In this document: positions 8,496 through 19,542 of the stretch, piece after piece
Position numbering within the stretch: position 1 is the stretch's first letter
Layout of the letters: the number at the start of each line of letters is the position of its first letter
Translations under genes and position numbers: made by a program
Notes under the pieces: model-generated
Database searches by the model: none
Told to the model about the DNA's origin: nothing
What the model saw: only the letters and a program-made list of their open reading frames with translations
Assembly (NCBI GenBank): GCA_016874755.1
Contig: VGTH01000017.1
Location: 41,906 to 105,905 of the forward strand
Source of the DNA: Deltaproteobacteria bacterium
Lineage (GTDB): Bacteria; Desulfobacterota; Binatia; UBA9968
Direction: 5' to 3'
Length of the DNA stretch: 64,000 nt

Positions 8496-8765
8496 TTAGA
8501 GACTCTTTTTCAAATCCGGCGCCGGCTTGAAGCCCACCGTTCGACTTGCCTTAATAGTCATCACCGCTCCCGTTTGTGGGTTTTTACCCTTGCGCGCTTT
8601 GCGCGAGCGGACTGTAAAAGTTCCGAACCCGGGCACTTGGAATCGCTTGTTTTTGCGGATCGCTCTGCAGATGTTTTCGAAGGTTGCGTCGACCGCTTCG
8701 TTGGCGACTCGTTTGTTGAGTTGGGTTGCTTTCGCCACCGCTTCAACGAGTTCAGCCTTCGTCAT
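8496..8765 (-). CDS. HU family DNA-binding protein
   Basis: This 89-residue protein is a standard HU/IHF length. It has the N-terminal helical dimer part (MTKAELVEAVAKATQLNKR), the beta-arm region (VPGFGTFTVRSRKARKGKNP) and the conserved GFKPAPDLKKSL tail. It binds and bends DNA as a nucleoid protein. A strong AGGAGGTGA ribosome-binding site precedes the ATG. It is monocistronic, with a promoter-like element inside the ppx 3' end and a hairpin terminator. Confidence 0.95.
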   Translation of the reverse strand: MTKAELVEAVAKATQLNKRVANEAVDATFENICRAIRKNKRFQVPGFGTFTVRSRKARKGKNPQTGAVMTIKASRTVGFKPAPDLKKSL

Positions 8766-8833
8766 TCACTCTCACCTCCTCCCTCGGACAAACTCTAGCA
8801 GCACGAAACCACAAGACGCTGCAAACGAGCGCG

Positions 8834-8863
8834 AATAATTCCCGTTTCGTGACAAAATGTCAA
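8834..8863 (-). promoter_or_regulatory. Putative HU gene promoter
   Basis: On the minus strand a perfect TTGACA (8863-8858) is followed about 17 bases later by an AT-rich stretch (AATTATTC) that could act as a weak -10 element. It lies about 95 bases upstream of the HU ATG and overlaps the last codons of ppx. Confidence 0.4.
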
Positions 8864-9804
8864 CAGTTTTTGATTTGCCAGAGGCGCTCGTGAAGTAGGC
8901 CGTAGCGCACACCTTGATCGCTGACGATCGCTCGAGTATTCGCCAGCACCACCATGATTCGTTCGATCAAACAGGCGCCGGCGTAAATGACGTCGGCACG
9001 CTTCGGGTCAAGACCTACTATTTGTTGCCGCTCGGCGATCGTTTTCACTTCAAACATTTTTCTTTGGCGGCGCACTTCTTCAAGCGTCAACTGGCTGCCG
9101 TGCACTTCGTTGTGGGCGTAACGGGCAAGTTTTTTTTCGATCGCCACCAGGGTCGTGAACGTCGCGGCGATGCCGACCAGAGTCAGCAGCTTGACCCTGC
9201 CCTGCCAGCGCGCCTGCAGCGGCGCCAATTGTGCGTCAATAGTTTCGAACAGCGCCGCCGTGTCTTCGCCGCGCACGGGATCGCTGGGCAGAAACCGCTC
9301 GGTCAAACGCACCGAGCCGACGTCGATGCTCAACGCCTCGGCGACGCCGTTATCGTCGCCACGGATAAACTCGGTGCTGCCGCCGCCGATGTCGATCACC
9401 AAAAGCTCTTGGCCGAGCAAAGAAAGACTTCTCTGCACCGCCAAGAACGAATAGCCCGCCTCTTGCTCACCAGAGATTACTTGCACATCGAGCCCAAGCT
9501 GATCGCGCCAGCGCTGCCGCACCTCGGCGCTGTTGGCGGCATCGCGCATGGCACTGGTACCCACCGCATGAAACTCTGCGACGCCGAGATTCTTGCATTG
9601 GTCGAGATAGCGCGCCAAAACCGCGCCGGCGCGCGCTTCGCCTTCGGCGCTGATCACGCCGGTGCGGTCGACACCCTGACCCAGGCGCGCGATCTCATGC
9701 AAATCGTCGATGATGCGAAAGCGGCCGGTGTCGCGCATCTCGGCGATCAGGCAAAGGATGGTGTTGGTGCCGACGTCGAAGAAGGCGGCGCGCTGCGGGC
9801 TCAT
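8860..9804 (-). CDS. Exopolyphosphatase / pppGpp phosphohydrolase (Ppx/GppA)
   Basis: This protein of about 314 residues starts at MSPQRAAFFDVGTNTI; the ATG overlaps the trmFO TGA (ATGA). The ASKHA fold is clear: FFDVGTNTILCLIAEM, HAVGTSAMRDA, SGEQEAGYSF, VIDIGGGSTEF and LTLVGIAATFTTL. The short form, without the C-terminal HD extension of E. coli Ppx, is typical outside gammaproteobacteria. It hydrolyses polyphosphate or pppGpp. A tandem CGAAACCC-type repeat sits immediately upstream. Confidence 0.9.
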   Translation of the reverse strand: MSPQRAAFFDVGTNTILCLIAEMRDTGRFRIIDDLHEIARLGQGVDRTGVISAEGEARAGAVLARYLDQCKNLGVAEFHAVGTSAMRDAANSAEVRQRWRDQLGLDVQVISGEQEAGYSFLAVQRSLSLLGQELLVIDIGGGSTEFIRGDDNGVAEALSIDVGSVRLTERFLPSDPVRGEDTAALFETIDAQLAPLQARWQGRVKLLTLVGIAATFTTLVAIEKKLARYAHNEVHGSQLTLEEVRRQRKMFEVKTIAERQQIVGLDPKRADVIYAGACLIERIMVVLANTRAIVSDQGVRYGLLHERLWQIKNC

Positions 9805-11204
9805 TGGGTAGTTTCGAGTTTCGGGTTTCGGGTTTCGAGTTGTGCCCCCAAAATTACTGGAATTTTTGTCGCTGCAGCTCGGTTGCGATTGGGACCTTCG
9901 CCGGCTTCCGCCAGCCATTTTCCCATGTCGGCGAGGGCGCGGCGCGACAGCGCCTCTTTTTTCTCCTTACCGCGTAGCCGCTCACCCAGCGACGGCAGCA
10001 AACCGAAGTTTACATTCATCGGTTGAAAGCGCTTGCGCTCGGCATCGCTGATGTAGCGCAAGAGCGCGCCCATCGCCGTGGTTTGCGGCGGCAAGAGCGG
10101 TGCTTGGTCCGCCAGCAAACGCGCGGCGTTAATGCCCGCGAGCAGACCCGAGGCGGCGGACTCGATATAACCTTCGACACCGGTCATCTGGCCGGCGAAA
10201 AACAGTGTCTCGCGTTGACGCCATTGCAAAGTCGCACGCAGGTGCTGCGGCGCGTTGATAAACGTGTTGCGGTGCAGGCTGCCCAAGCGGACGAACTCGG
10301 CATGTTCCAATCCTGGAATCAGCGCAAGCACCCGACGCTGTTCGGGATAGGTCATTTTAGTTTGGCAGCCGACCAGATTATAAAGTGTGCGCTCGCGATT
10401 TTCCTGGCGCAGCTGAACGACGGCGAAGGGCCGCCGTCCGGTGCGCGGATCGCTCAGGCCGACGGCACGCATGGGACCGAAGGCCAGCGTGTCCTTGCCG
10501 CGGTCCGCCATCTCTTCGATGGGCATGCAACCTTCGAACGGCACGAAGCGCTCGAAGCTGTGTGTCGGCACGCGCTGCGCGGCCAGCAACGCTTCGATAA
10601 ATTGATAGTACCGCTCGCGCGTCAGCGGCAAATTTAGATAATCATCGCCGCCCTTGTCGTAGCGCGCCGCCCGGAAGGCGATGTTCATATCGATCGATTC
10701 TGCCGTCACAATCGGCGAGATGGCATCGTAAAAATAAAGATGCGCTTCGCCGAGCATTGCCGTTAGCTGGCTCGCCAACGCCGGCGATGTGAGCGGTCCA
10801 GTGGCGAGGATCGTGACGCCTTCCGCGGGGATTTCAGAAATTTCTTTTCGCACGATGCGGACGTTCCGTAAGGCTGCGACCGCATCGGTTAAGGCAGCGG
10901 CAAACCTGTCGCGATCGACGGCCAACGCAGAGCCCGCCGGCACCTGCACCGCCTCAGCCGTGCGGATCACCAGCGAATCCATCAACCGCATCTCCGCTTT
11001 GAGCAAACCGGCAGGCGCCGAAAGCAAGTTGGATCTCAAAGAGTTGCTGCAGACCAACTCACCCAAGTTGCTTGTCGCGTGCGCTTCCGTGCCGCGCTCG
11101 GGGCGCATCTCGAATAATTCAACGGCAACACCCCGGCGCGCGAGCTGATAGGCCGCCTCGCAGCCCGCTAGTCCGCCGCCAATGATGCGAACAAATTTTT
11201 CCAT
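9801..11204 (-). CDS. trmFO: Methylenetetrahydrofolate-tRNA (uracil-5-)-methyltransferase TrmFO
   Basis: This 467-residue flavoprotein forms m5U54 in tRNA from methylene-THF. The FAD-binding N-terminus is VRIIGGGLAGCEAAYQLARR. Family signatures follow: HATSNLGELVCSNSLRS, GPLTSPALA, YFYDAISPIV, FEGCMPIEEMADRG, VGCQTKMTYPEQ and FFAGQMTGVEGYIESAASGL. After the conserved C-terminal part the frame runs through a tandem repeat that encodes QLETRNPKLETTQ, so the last residues are repeat-derived. It lies between topA and ppx, with a 4-base overlap with ppx. Confidence 0.95.
   Translation of the reverse strand: MEKFVRIIGGGLAGCEAAYQLARRGVAVELFEMRPERGTEAHATSNLGELVCSNSLRSNLLSAPAGLLKAEMRLMDSLVIRTAEAVQVPAGSALAVDRDRFAAALTDAVAALRNVRIVRKEISEIPAEGVTILATGPLTSPALASQLTAMLGEAHLYFYDAISPIVTAESIDMNIAFRAARYDKGGDDYLNLPLTRERYYQFIEALLAAQRVPTHSFERFVPFEGCMPIEEMADRGKDTLAFGPMRAVGLSDPRTGRRPFAVVQLRQENRERTLYNLVGCQTKMTYPEQRRVLALIPGLEHAEFVRLGSLHRNTFINAPQHLRATLQWRQRETLFFAGQMTGVEGYIESAASGLLAGINAARLLADQAPLLPPQTTAMGALLRYISDAERKRFQPMNVNFGLLPSLGERLRGKEKKEALSRRALADMGKWLAEAGEGPNRNRAAATKIPVILGAQLETRNPKLETTQ
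9805..9840. repeat. Short tandem CGAAACCC/CGAAACT repeat at the trmFO-ppx junction
   Basis: On the minus strand it reads AACTCGAAACCCGAAACCCG, then AAACTCGAAACTACC, and is translated as the end of TrmFO. Similar TTCGGG runs are at 63465-63515. Confidence 0.75.
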
Positions 11205-11270
11205 AACTCTAATGAATGGAAGACAACGCGAGACTTGAGTCTATCGTGAGGCGAGCACCAGGTTCAAGCC

Positions 11271-11412
11271 GGCGAGCAGGCGCAAAACGTGCAAACCCGT
11301 TCAATCGCTAGCGCTCCGTTCGAGCCGTGCCGGACTTAGCACGTGATAACGGTTGCGACTTCAGAGATGGTTTGAACGGCTTGAACAGAGCGAAGCGGAA
11401 AAACGGTTGGAA
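11271..11412. repeat. GTTCAAnCCGTTCAA-type dispersed repeat between topA and trmFO
   Basis: The 222-base gap between topA and trmFO holds imperfect inverted copies of GTTTGAACGGCTTGAAC (11370 region) and CGTTCAA/GTTCGAGCCGT (11298-11325). Related motifs occur at 63541-63615. I see no gene here. Confidence 0.55.
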
Positions 11413-11426
11413 CCTAAGCCGTCGAA

Positions 11427-13763
<2,337 letters not shown>

Positions 13764-13808
13764 AACTAAATTCTCGTTCTTTAGAGGGACAAAAGGGATA
13801 AAAACCGG

Positions 13809-14906
13809 CTAATTTTCCACGGCATACCTTTTCCCCGGCAATTGACGGAGAAAACCGTGCAATTCTAGTTCCAACAGAATTTGCGAGACCTTTGAGGAAC
13901 TTAGGCCGGTGCTTTCTATGACCTCATCGATGTGCAGTGCCTTATCCTTTAATAATGTAAATATTTGACGCTCTTCAAGAGCCGCATCCTCCGGCAGACT
14001 GCGCTGGCTCGGCGCCGGGGCGCCGCGGGTCACCAACTGTGGCGCAATCTCTTCGACAATATCGTTGACGTTCTCGACCAATTTCGCGCCTTGCCGTATC
14101 AATTTGTGCGAACCCCGGCTGCGGCTCGATCCTACTTCACCGGGCACGGCGAACACTTCACGCCCCTGTTCTAGCGCCAGCGACGCCGTGATCAACGAAC
14201 CACTCTTCTCCGTCGCTTCAACGATCACAACTCCGAGCGACATGCCGCTGATCAAGCGGTTGCGCGCCGGAAAATTAAACGCTGCCGGCCGTGCTCCCAT
14301 CGGCAGCTCGGACACCACCGCGCCGTTTTCACAAATGCGCCGATAGAGGTCGACATGTTCCGCCGGGTAGACACGATCCACGCCGCAGCCCAACACCGCT
14401 ACCGTAACACTGCCTGTGTTCAATGCCGTCTCGTGCGCGATACCGTCAATGCCGCGCGCCATGCCGCTGACCACCGTGAAACCGAGCCCTGCCAAGCCGC
14501 GCGCCAAATCCCGCGCCACACGCCGACCGTAGTCGCTGGCGCTGCGCGTACCGACGATCGCCATGGCTTGGTCGAGGCAGCCCAGCTTTCCCCTGACGTA
14601 GAGCACCGGCGGCGGATCGGCGATCGTCCGCAACCGCGCCGGATAGCGCGGGTCGGCAAATGTTATCAAGTTCACACCGCCGCCGTGCGCCCGGCGCAAC
14701 TCCTCCTCCACATCTCGCCACGCTGGAAACCGCAGCAATCCATCGATCGCCTCTTTGCCCAACCCGTCGATGCCGCTCAGTTCCGCCGCCGAAGCGGCGA
14801 ACGCTTTTGTCGGATCGCCATAATGCTGAGCAAGTTTTTTAAAACTTACGCAGCCCAAACCTTTTACGCGTGTCAGCGCTATCCAAGTTGTCAGTTGCGA
14901 TTGCAT
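13809..14906 (-). CDS. dprA: DNA-processing protein DprA/Smf
   Basis: This 365-residue protein starts with a helix-hairpin-helix-like N-terminus (VKGLGCVSFKKLAQHYGD, LSGIDGLGKE). The Rossmann-like DprA core has AIVGTRSASDYGR, VVSGMARGIDGIAHETAL, AVLGCGVDRVYP, FPARNRLISGMS and EQGREVFAVPG. A C-terminal winged helix begins near residue 300. It loads RecA onto incoming single-stranded DNA in natural transformation and is widespread even in non-competent species. It lies 45 bases upstream of topA. Confidence 0.95.
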   Translation of the reverse strand: MQSQLTTWIALTRVKGLGCVSFKKLAQHYGDPTKAFAASAAELSGIDGLGKEAIDGLLRFPAWRDVEEELRRAHGGGVNLITFADPRYPARLRTIADPPPVLYVRGKLGCLDQAMAIVGTRSASDYGRRVARDLARGLAGLGFTVVSGMARGIDGIAHETALNTGSVTVAVLGCGVDRVYPAEHVDLYRRICENGAVVSELPMGARPAAFNFPARNRLISGMSLGVVIVEATEKSGSLITASLALEQGREVFAVPGEVGSSRSRGSHKLIRQGAKLVENVNDIVEEIAPQLVTRGAPAPSQRSLPEDAALEERQIFTLLKDKALHIDEVIESTGLSSSKVSQILLELELHGFLRQLPGKRYAVEN

Positions 14907-15134
14907 GCGCCGCGAACAAACGTTCCTTCTCGAACAAAGCTAAGCAAGCGTCAATCATATTCACTAAGCGTTTGTCAAACGCGGACCGACGCCTTCGAGA
15001 CTAATGACCGCTTCGCCACAAAGAACAAATGATAGGACAGCAAAACCGCGAAGGCTAGACAGAGGCCGCAAAGAGCCCTGGGCACAAGCGGGCTTTCGTC
15101 AGAAAGTTTCTGTTTTTACGAAACTTTTTGGACG

Positions 15135-15159
15135 AAAAAAAAATTTGCAAGAGGCTCGC
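15135..15159 (-). terminator. Weak candidate terminator after der
   Basis: On the minus strand GCGAG-cct-CTTGC is followed by AAA and a run of nine T. The stem is only five base pairs with one G-T, so this is tentative. The rest of the 14907-15182 gap holds degenerate CGCAAAG-type and CAGAAAGTTTCTG palindromic pieces and no visible gene. Confidence 0.35.
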
Positions 15160-15182
15160 GATGGGGCCGGAGAGAAGGACCG

Positions 15183-16580
15183 TCAGGCTCTTTTGACCTT
15201 GCTATCTTCGCGGCGCGGACGCAGATGAATGCGCACCGGCGCATTCGCCAAACCCAACTGCTCGCGCAGCTGCGCGATGAGATAGCGCTGATAACTCTCC
15301 GGCACGGCGGCGGGCAAGTTAACAAAAAAGGTAAAAGTCGGCGGGCAAATACCGGTTTGCGTGCCGTAGTAGAATTTTACGCTCTTGCCACCGCTTGCCA
15401 GCGGCACCGTATGGGCGCGCACAATTCTCTGCAGCGCCTGATTGACCTGCGACGTCGAAACTTTTTGGCGATAGGCGCGCACCACCCGCGCCGCGGTTTC
15501 CTGCAACCGGCGCACACCGAAACCGGTGGCTGCGGAAATAAATGAGATTGGCGCGAATTCCAAAAACGACAGCCGATAGCGCACTTCATCGCGATACTCA
15601 TCGACGTCACCGCCGGTCTGCGACACCGCATCCCATTTGTTGACCGCGAGCACGAGCGCCTTGCCGCGCTGCGCTGCGTAGCTCAAGATCTGCGCGTCCT
15701 GATCGGTGACGCCTTCGATGCCATCAATCACATGAATCACCAGATCTCCGCGGTCCACCGAACGAAGCGAGCGCGCGACGCTGAAGCGCTCAATGCGGTC
15801 GTCGATGCGTGCCTTGCGACGAATGCCCGCCGTATCGATAAGAATGCACGGCTCGCCCTGCAGAGAAAACGGCGTGTCGAGGGCATCGCGCGTGGTTCCC
15901 GGCGTCGCATCGACCACCGAGCGGTCGAAACCCAGCAAGCGATTGACCAGCGTCGATTTGCCGACGTTGGGCCGGCCGACGATGGCAACCCGCAGCGGCT
16001 CCGGCGTCTTTTCTTCCTCCGCAGCTTCGTCAGCTTCGTCGTCACGAGCGTCGGGGAAATGCTGCACCAGGTCGGTCATCAAATCAGGAATGCCGAGACC
16101 ATGTTCCGCCGAAATGGAATACAACGGCTCCAGGCCCAACGCATAAAACTCGTAGAGATTTTCTTCACGCCGTTGCGAGTCAAGCTTGTTGACAGCGTAA
16201 AACACCGGCTTCTCGGTCTTACGCAGCAAGTCTACCGCTTCGCGATCCAACGGACTCAGGCCCATTTTACCATCGAACAAGAAGAGCACGACGTCGGCTT
16301 CAGTGACGGCGAGACGGCTTTGTTCCTGAACTTTTTCTTCGAGGCTACCGTCCGTCGAGGACTCAAAACCGCCGGTGTCGACCAGGAGAAACTTCTGCTT
16401 GCCCCACTCCGCATTGCCATAGTTACGGTCGCGCGTGACCCCGGGCATATCGTCGACGATCGCCTTGCGCTCGCCAAGCAAGCGGTTAAACAGCGTCGAT
16501 TTGCCGACGTTGGGCCGGCCGACAATCGCCAGCACCGGCAAGCCGCGCGGGCGCGGGAATTGTTTCGGCGTGGCATTCAT
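15183..16580 (-). CDS. der: Ribosome-assembly GTPase Der (EngA)
   Basis: This 465-residue protein has the diagnostic tandem GTPase domains: first G1 VLAIVGRPNVGKSTLF (about 16-31) with DTGGFES, and second G1 RVAIVGRPNVGKSTLV (about 197) with DTAGIRRKARI and the NKWD specificity motif. A KH-like C-terminal domain follows. It acts in 50S subunit maturation. Its ATG overlaps the era stop (ATGA), so era-der is an operon. Confidence 0.97.
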   Translation of the reverse strand: MNATPKQFPRPRGLPVLAIVGRPNVGKSTLFNRLLGERKAIVDDMPGVTRDRNYGNAEWGKQKFLLVDTGGFESSTDGSLEEKVQEQSRLAVTEADVVLFLFDGKMGLSPLDREAVDLLRKTEKPVFYAVNKLDSQRREENLYEFYALGLEPLYSISAEHGLGIPDLMTDLVQHFPDARDDEADEAAEEEKTPEPLRVAIVGRPNVGKSTLVNRLLGFDRSVVDATPGTTRDALDTPFSLQGEPCILIDTAGIRRKARIDDRIERFSVARSLRSVDRGDLVIHVIDGIEGVTDQDAQILSYAAQRGKALVLAVNKWDAVSQTGGDVDEYRDEVRYRLSFLEFAPISFISAATGFGVRRLQETAARVVRAYRQKVSTSQVNQALQRIVRAHTVPLASGGKSVKFYYGTQTGICPPTFTFFVNLPAAVPESYQRYLIAQLREQLGLANAPVRIHLRPRREDSKVKRA

Positions 16581-17509
16581 TTTACGGCCAAGCCCATTTC
16601 GCTAAGCGCGTTGGGGTCCTGTGTCCAACCCTCGTCGACGCGGACGAACAGCTCCAAGAATATCTTGCAGCCCAAAATCTTTTCCAACTCTTGCCGCGCT
16701 TGCTGGCCGATTTCTTTGAGCATCGAGCCGCGCTTGCCGATCAAGATGCCCTTGTGCGTGCTGCGCTCGGTGTGAATCGTCGCGCTAATCACGATCAGAT
16801 TTTTTTCTTCTTTGTCGGCGAACTCGTCGATGGTCACGGCAACGCCGTAGGGGATCTCTTCACGGGTTAAGTTAAAAATCTTCTCGCGGATGATTTCCGC
16901 AGCGAGCATGCGCTCGGTTTGATCGGTATATTCGTCGCCAGGAAAGAGTCGTTCACCGATGGGCAAGTTTTTTTCGATCAGATCGAGCACCAAAGGCACC
17001 CCTTCGCCTTTAAGCGCGCTCACCGGCACGATTTCTTTGTCCGGCAAAAGCTCCGAGCAGCGTTGAATCGACGGCAAGAGCTTGCCCTTGGAGACGAGAT
17101 CGATCTTGTTCAACAAAACCAGCACAAAACATTTCACCGCGCGCAGCGTTTCGGCAATGCGCTCGTCCTCCGGCCCGATGCGGGTATGGCAATCGAGCAG
17201 CCATAGCACGCCGTCCACTTCATGCAGCGTGTCGAGGGCGATATCGACCATGCGCTTGTTCATCAGCGAGCGCGCCTGATGAATGCCCGGCGTGTCGAGA
17301 AAGACCATCTGCGCAGTCTCGGTCGTGCGAATGCCGGTGATGCGATTGCGCGTGGTCTGCGGCCGTGGCGACACGATCGCCACTTTCTCGCCGAGAATCT
17401 GATTCAACAGCGTCGACTTGCCAACGTTGGGCCGCCCGACGATGGCGATGTAGCCGGAGCGAAACGAAGTGGAATCCATTCCCTCGTTGTTGGGATTTGT
17501 CTTAGTCAT
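16577..17509 (-). CDS. era: GTPase Era
   Basis: This 310-residue protein has G1 AIVGRPNVGKSTLLNQ, G2/G3 PQTTRNRITGI and FLDTPGIHQA, G4 LLNKIDLV and G5 VSALKGEGV. A C-terminal KH domain follows, with ILIGKRGSMLKEIGQQAR. It binds the 16S rRNA 3' end and acts in 30S assembly. It is the first gene of the era-der operon and divergent from the HEXXH gene at 17568. Confidence 0.97.
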   Translation of the reverse strand: MTKTNPNNEGMDSTSFRSGYIAIVGRPNVGKSTLLNQILGEKVAIVSPRPQTTRNRITGIRTTETAQMVFLDTPGIHQARSLMNKRMVDIALDTLHEVDGVLWLLDCHTRIGPEDERIAETLRAVKCFVLVLLNKIDLVSKGKLLPSIQRCSELLPDKEIVPVSALKGEGVPLVLDLIEKNLPIGERLFPGDEYTDQTERMLAAEIIREKIFNLTREEIPYGVAVTIDEFADKEEKNLIVISATIHTERSTHKGILIGKRGSMLKEIGQQARQELEKILGCKIFLELFVRVDEGWTQDPNALSEMGLAVK

Positions 17510-17567
17510 GAAATTTGCCAGCGAATCTGCATTATGACATTCTCGAACCGCGGTTCAAGGTGACATT

Positions 17568-18152
17568 GTGCCGGCCCACATTCGACTCACACCGCCAATG
17601 AAGCAACGCTTGACGCGCCGCACCCTCAACATGGTGCAGCGCGCGCTCGTCTGTTTTCCCGAACTGGAAAACACCGCGATCACCATCGGCTACACCCGCA
17701 AGCATCTCGGCAGCGCGACGGTCATCTACCGCAAAGGCCAACTGCACAAGCTGATCATCAGATTGCGAGTCCGCAAGGTGACCTACCACACCATCGGCCA
17801 TGAGCTGACGCATCTCGTGCAAGGCCTAGCCTACGGCCAACGCGACGCCCGCAAGACCGACCCAGCACACATTCCAGTGGGCGAAACCCAATGCGATATC
17901 TGGGCCTTGGCGCGCGACCCGCTGTTTTTAGACGACCCGCCGACCTACATCAAAATGCCGCGCGCGATGCGCGAACACTGGTCCGACTACGCCGAAGCCG
18001 TGCGCGAAATGTGCATCGCCGCCATCGCAAGGCGCCCGACGCAAAGGCAATACATTCAATGGTTGGAAAAAGAGATCGCGCAGCTCGCCAAGAAGCCGCG
18101 CGTGGAAAAACCCAGCGGTCCGGCGCAGCTATTCCTGCCGTTTGTCGTATAA
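17568..18152 (+). CDS. HEXXH-containing putative metallopeptidase
   Basis: This 194-residue protein begins at GTG. A helical N-terminus is followed by strands ending at a zincin motif, TIGHELTHLVQG (His78, Glu79, His82). A downstream GETQCDIWALAR could supply the third ligand (Glu106). The C-terminus is basic and helical. The motif implies a zinc-dependent peptidase or SprT-like fold, but I do not recognise a specific family, and catalytic activity is inferred only from the motif. It is a single gene divergent from era. Confidence 0.65.
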   Translation: MPAHIRLTPPMKQRLTRRTLNMVQRALVCFPELENTAITIGYTRKHLGSATVIYRKGQLHKLIIRLRVRKVTYHTIGHELTHLVQGLAYGQRDARKTDPAHIPVGETQCDIWALARDPLFLDDPPTYIKMPRAMREHWSDYAEAVREMCIAAIARRPTQRQYIQWLEKEIAQLAKKPRVEKPSGPAQLFLPFVV

Positions 18153-18367
18153 CGGCAGGCTCACCGAACGCGACCAACGCCTTCCTTGCCGACCCAGCAA
18201 ATTCATTAGAAGGAGAAGCAGTTCCATAAACCAATTATCAAAGCCTGCTATTTATTGACACTCTATTTTTTGCGTGAATGAATCCGGTGAATTTCGACCA
18301 ACGTGACTAGCAACTTCGTTCTGGCATAACTCGCTTCATCGCGACTACGCGGGCTCAGCGCCGTCCA

Positions 18368-19306
18368 TCACCCCTTCAGAATCCCGTCGAGCTCTTTCAA
18401 CTGCGGCGCCGTAAGCTGCCAATCCGCCGCTTTGGCATTGCTCGCCAGCTGCTCGACGCGCTTGGCGCCGGTGATCACCGAGCACACCTTTGGCTGCGCC
18501 AAGAGCCAAGCTTGCGCCAGTTCGTTCAAACCGCGGCCGTGGTCTTTTACCCAGGCGGAGAGCTTGGTCACAAGCTGATAGTTCTTCTCGACCATCAGCT
18601 CCTGCACCGTGCGGGTGTTTTCGCCGCGCGAGCCCGCCGGCGCGGGTTTGCCGAACTCGTATTTGCCGGTGAGAAAGCCGCCGGCCAGCGGATAGTACGG
18701 CACGAAACCGACGTTGTGGGCGCGGCAATAGGGCAAGACTTCACGTTCGACGCCGCGTTTGATCATGTTGTACTCCGACTGCAGGACGACGAACTTGCTC
18801 CAGCCTTTCACTTCGGCGAGCAAGTTGGCGTGCGCCAACTGCCACGACGCGTAAACCGATGCGCCGATGTAGCAGACTTTGCCCATGCGAATCAGATCGT
18901 CCAAGCCGCGCAGGGTTTCCTCGATCGGTGTCGTGTCGTCCCAGCGATGGCAATAGTAAAGATCGATGTGATCGCTTTGCAGCCGGCGCAAGCTCGTTTC
19001 GACGGCCTGCATCATTTGATAGCGCGACGCACCCCAGCTGTTGGCGCTGTCTTTTTTTGGAAAGGAAAACTTGGTCGCCAGCACAACCTTGTTCATGCGG
19101 CCCTGCAGCGCGTTGCCGAGGGTTTCTTCCGAGCGGCCGTCGTTATAGACGTTGGCGCTATCGATAAAGTTAACCCCGGCATCCAACGCCGCGTCGATAA
19201 TCTTCGTGACCTCGCCCTGCGGCACCTCTTTCGAGCCGAAACGATTGGTGCCTAATCCGATGACCGAAACGCGCGCACCGGCACTGCCGAGTTGGCGATA
19301 TTCCAT
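18368..19306 (-). CDS. Aldo/keto reductase, YajO/general-stress-69-like
   Basis: This 312-residue (beta/alpha)8 oxidoreductase starts MEYRQLGSAGARVSVIGLGT. Tetrad residues are Asp and Tyr in NFIDSANVYNDG, Lys in VVLATKFSF and His in IDLYYCHRWD. The cofactor-binding C-terminal segment has VCSVITGAKRVEQL. It is longer in the loop after strand 4 than the paralogue at 2.6 kb and clearly a different subfamily. Substrate unknown. No operon partner is apparent. Confidence 0.9.
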   Translation of the reverse strand: MEYRQLGSAGARVSVIGLGTNRFGSKEVPQGEVTKIIDAALDAGVNFIDSANVYNDGRSEETLGNALQGRMNKVVLATKFSFPKKDSANSWGASRYQMMQAVETSLRRLQSDHIDLYYCHRWDDTTPIEETLRGLDDLIRMGKVCYIGASVYASWQLAHANLLAEVKGWSKFVVLQSEYNMIKRGVEREVLPYCRAHNVGFVPYYPLAGGFLTGKYEFGKPAPAGSRGENTRTVQELMVEKNYQLVTKLSAWVKDHGRGLNELAQAWLLAQPKVCSVITGAKRVEQLASNAKAADWQLTAPQLKELDGILKG

Positions 19307-19542
19307 GAGCAGACTCCTCGCACTTTTCGCTGATTAATCTTGCGACTCTTAGCACCGGCGCTGGCAATCGGCAAATCATCCTGAAACCTCCACGTCCGGC
19401 TGGATTCTCTGTGCCTCTACACCTCACCGAGCTTCGATCTTGAACTCACCTTGGGCACGGGATATTGCATCCTATGCGCCGCACAAAACTCTTGCCGCTT
19501 CGTGCTTTCCACTTGCTACTTTGCCCTTAGCTATTTCGTCTG

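Noticed and set aside
9805..9918. 38-residue N-terminal extension of Ppx
   Set aside because: It reads through the tandem repeat and the trmFO 3' end; the Ppx fold starts at the coupled ATG.
14998..15230. Small plus-strand gene between dprA and der
   Set aside because: Composed of repeat fragments and a poly-A run; no ribosome-binding site or known domain.
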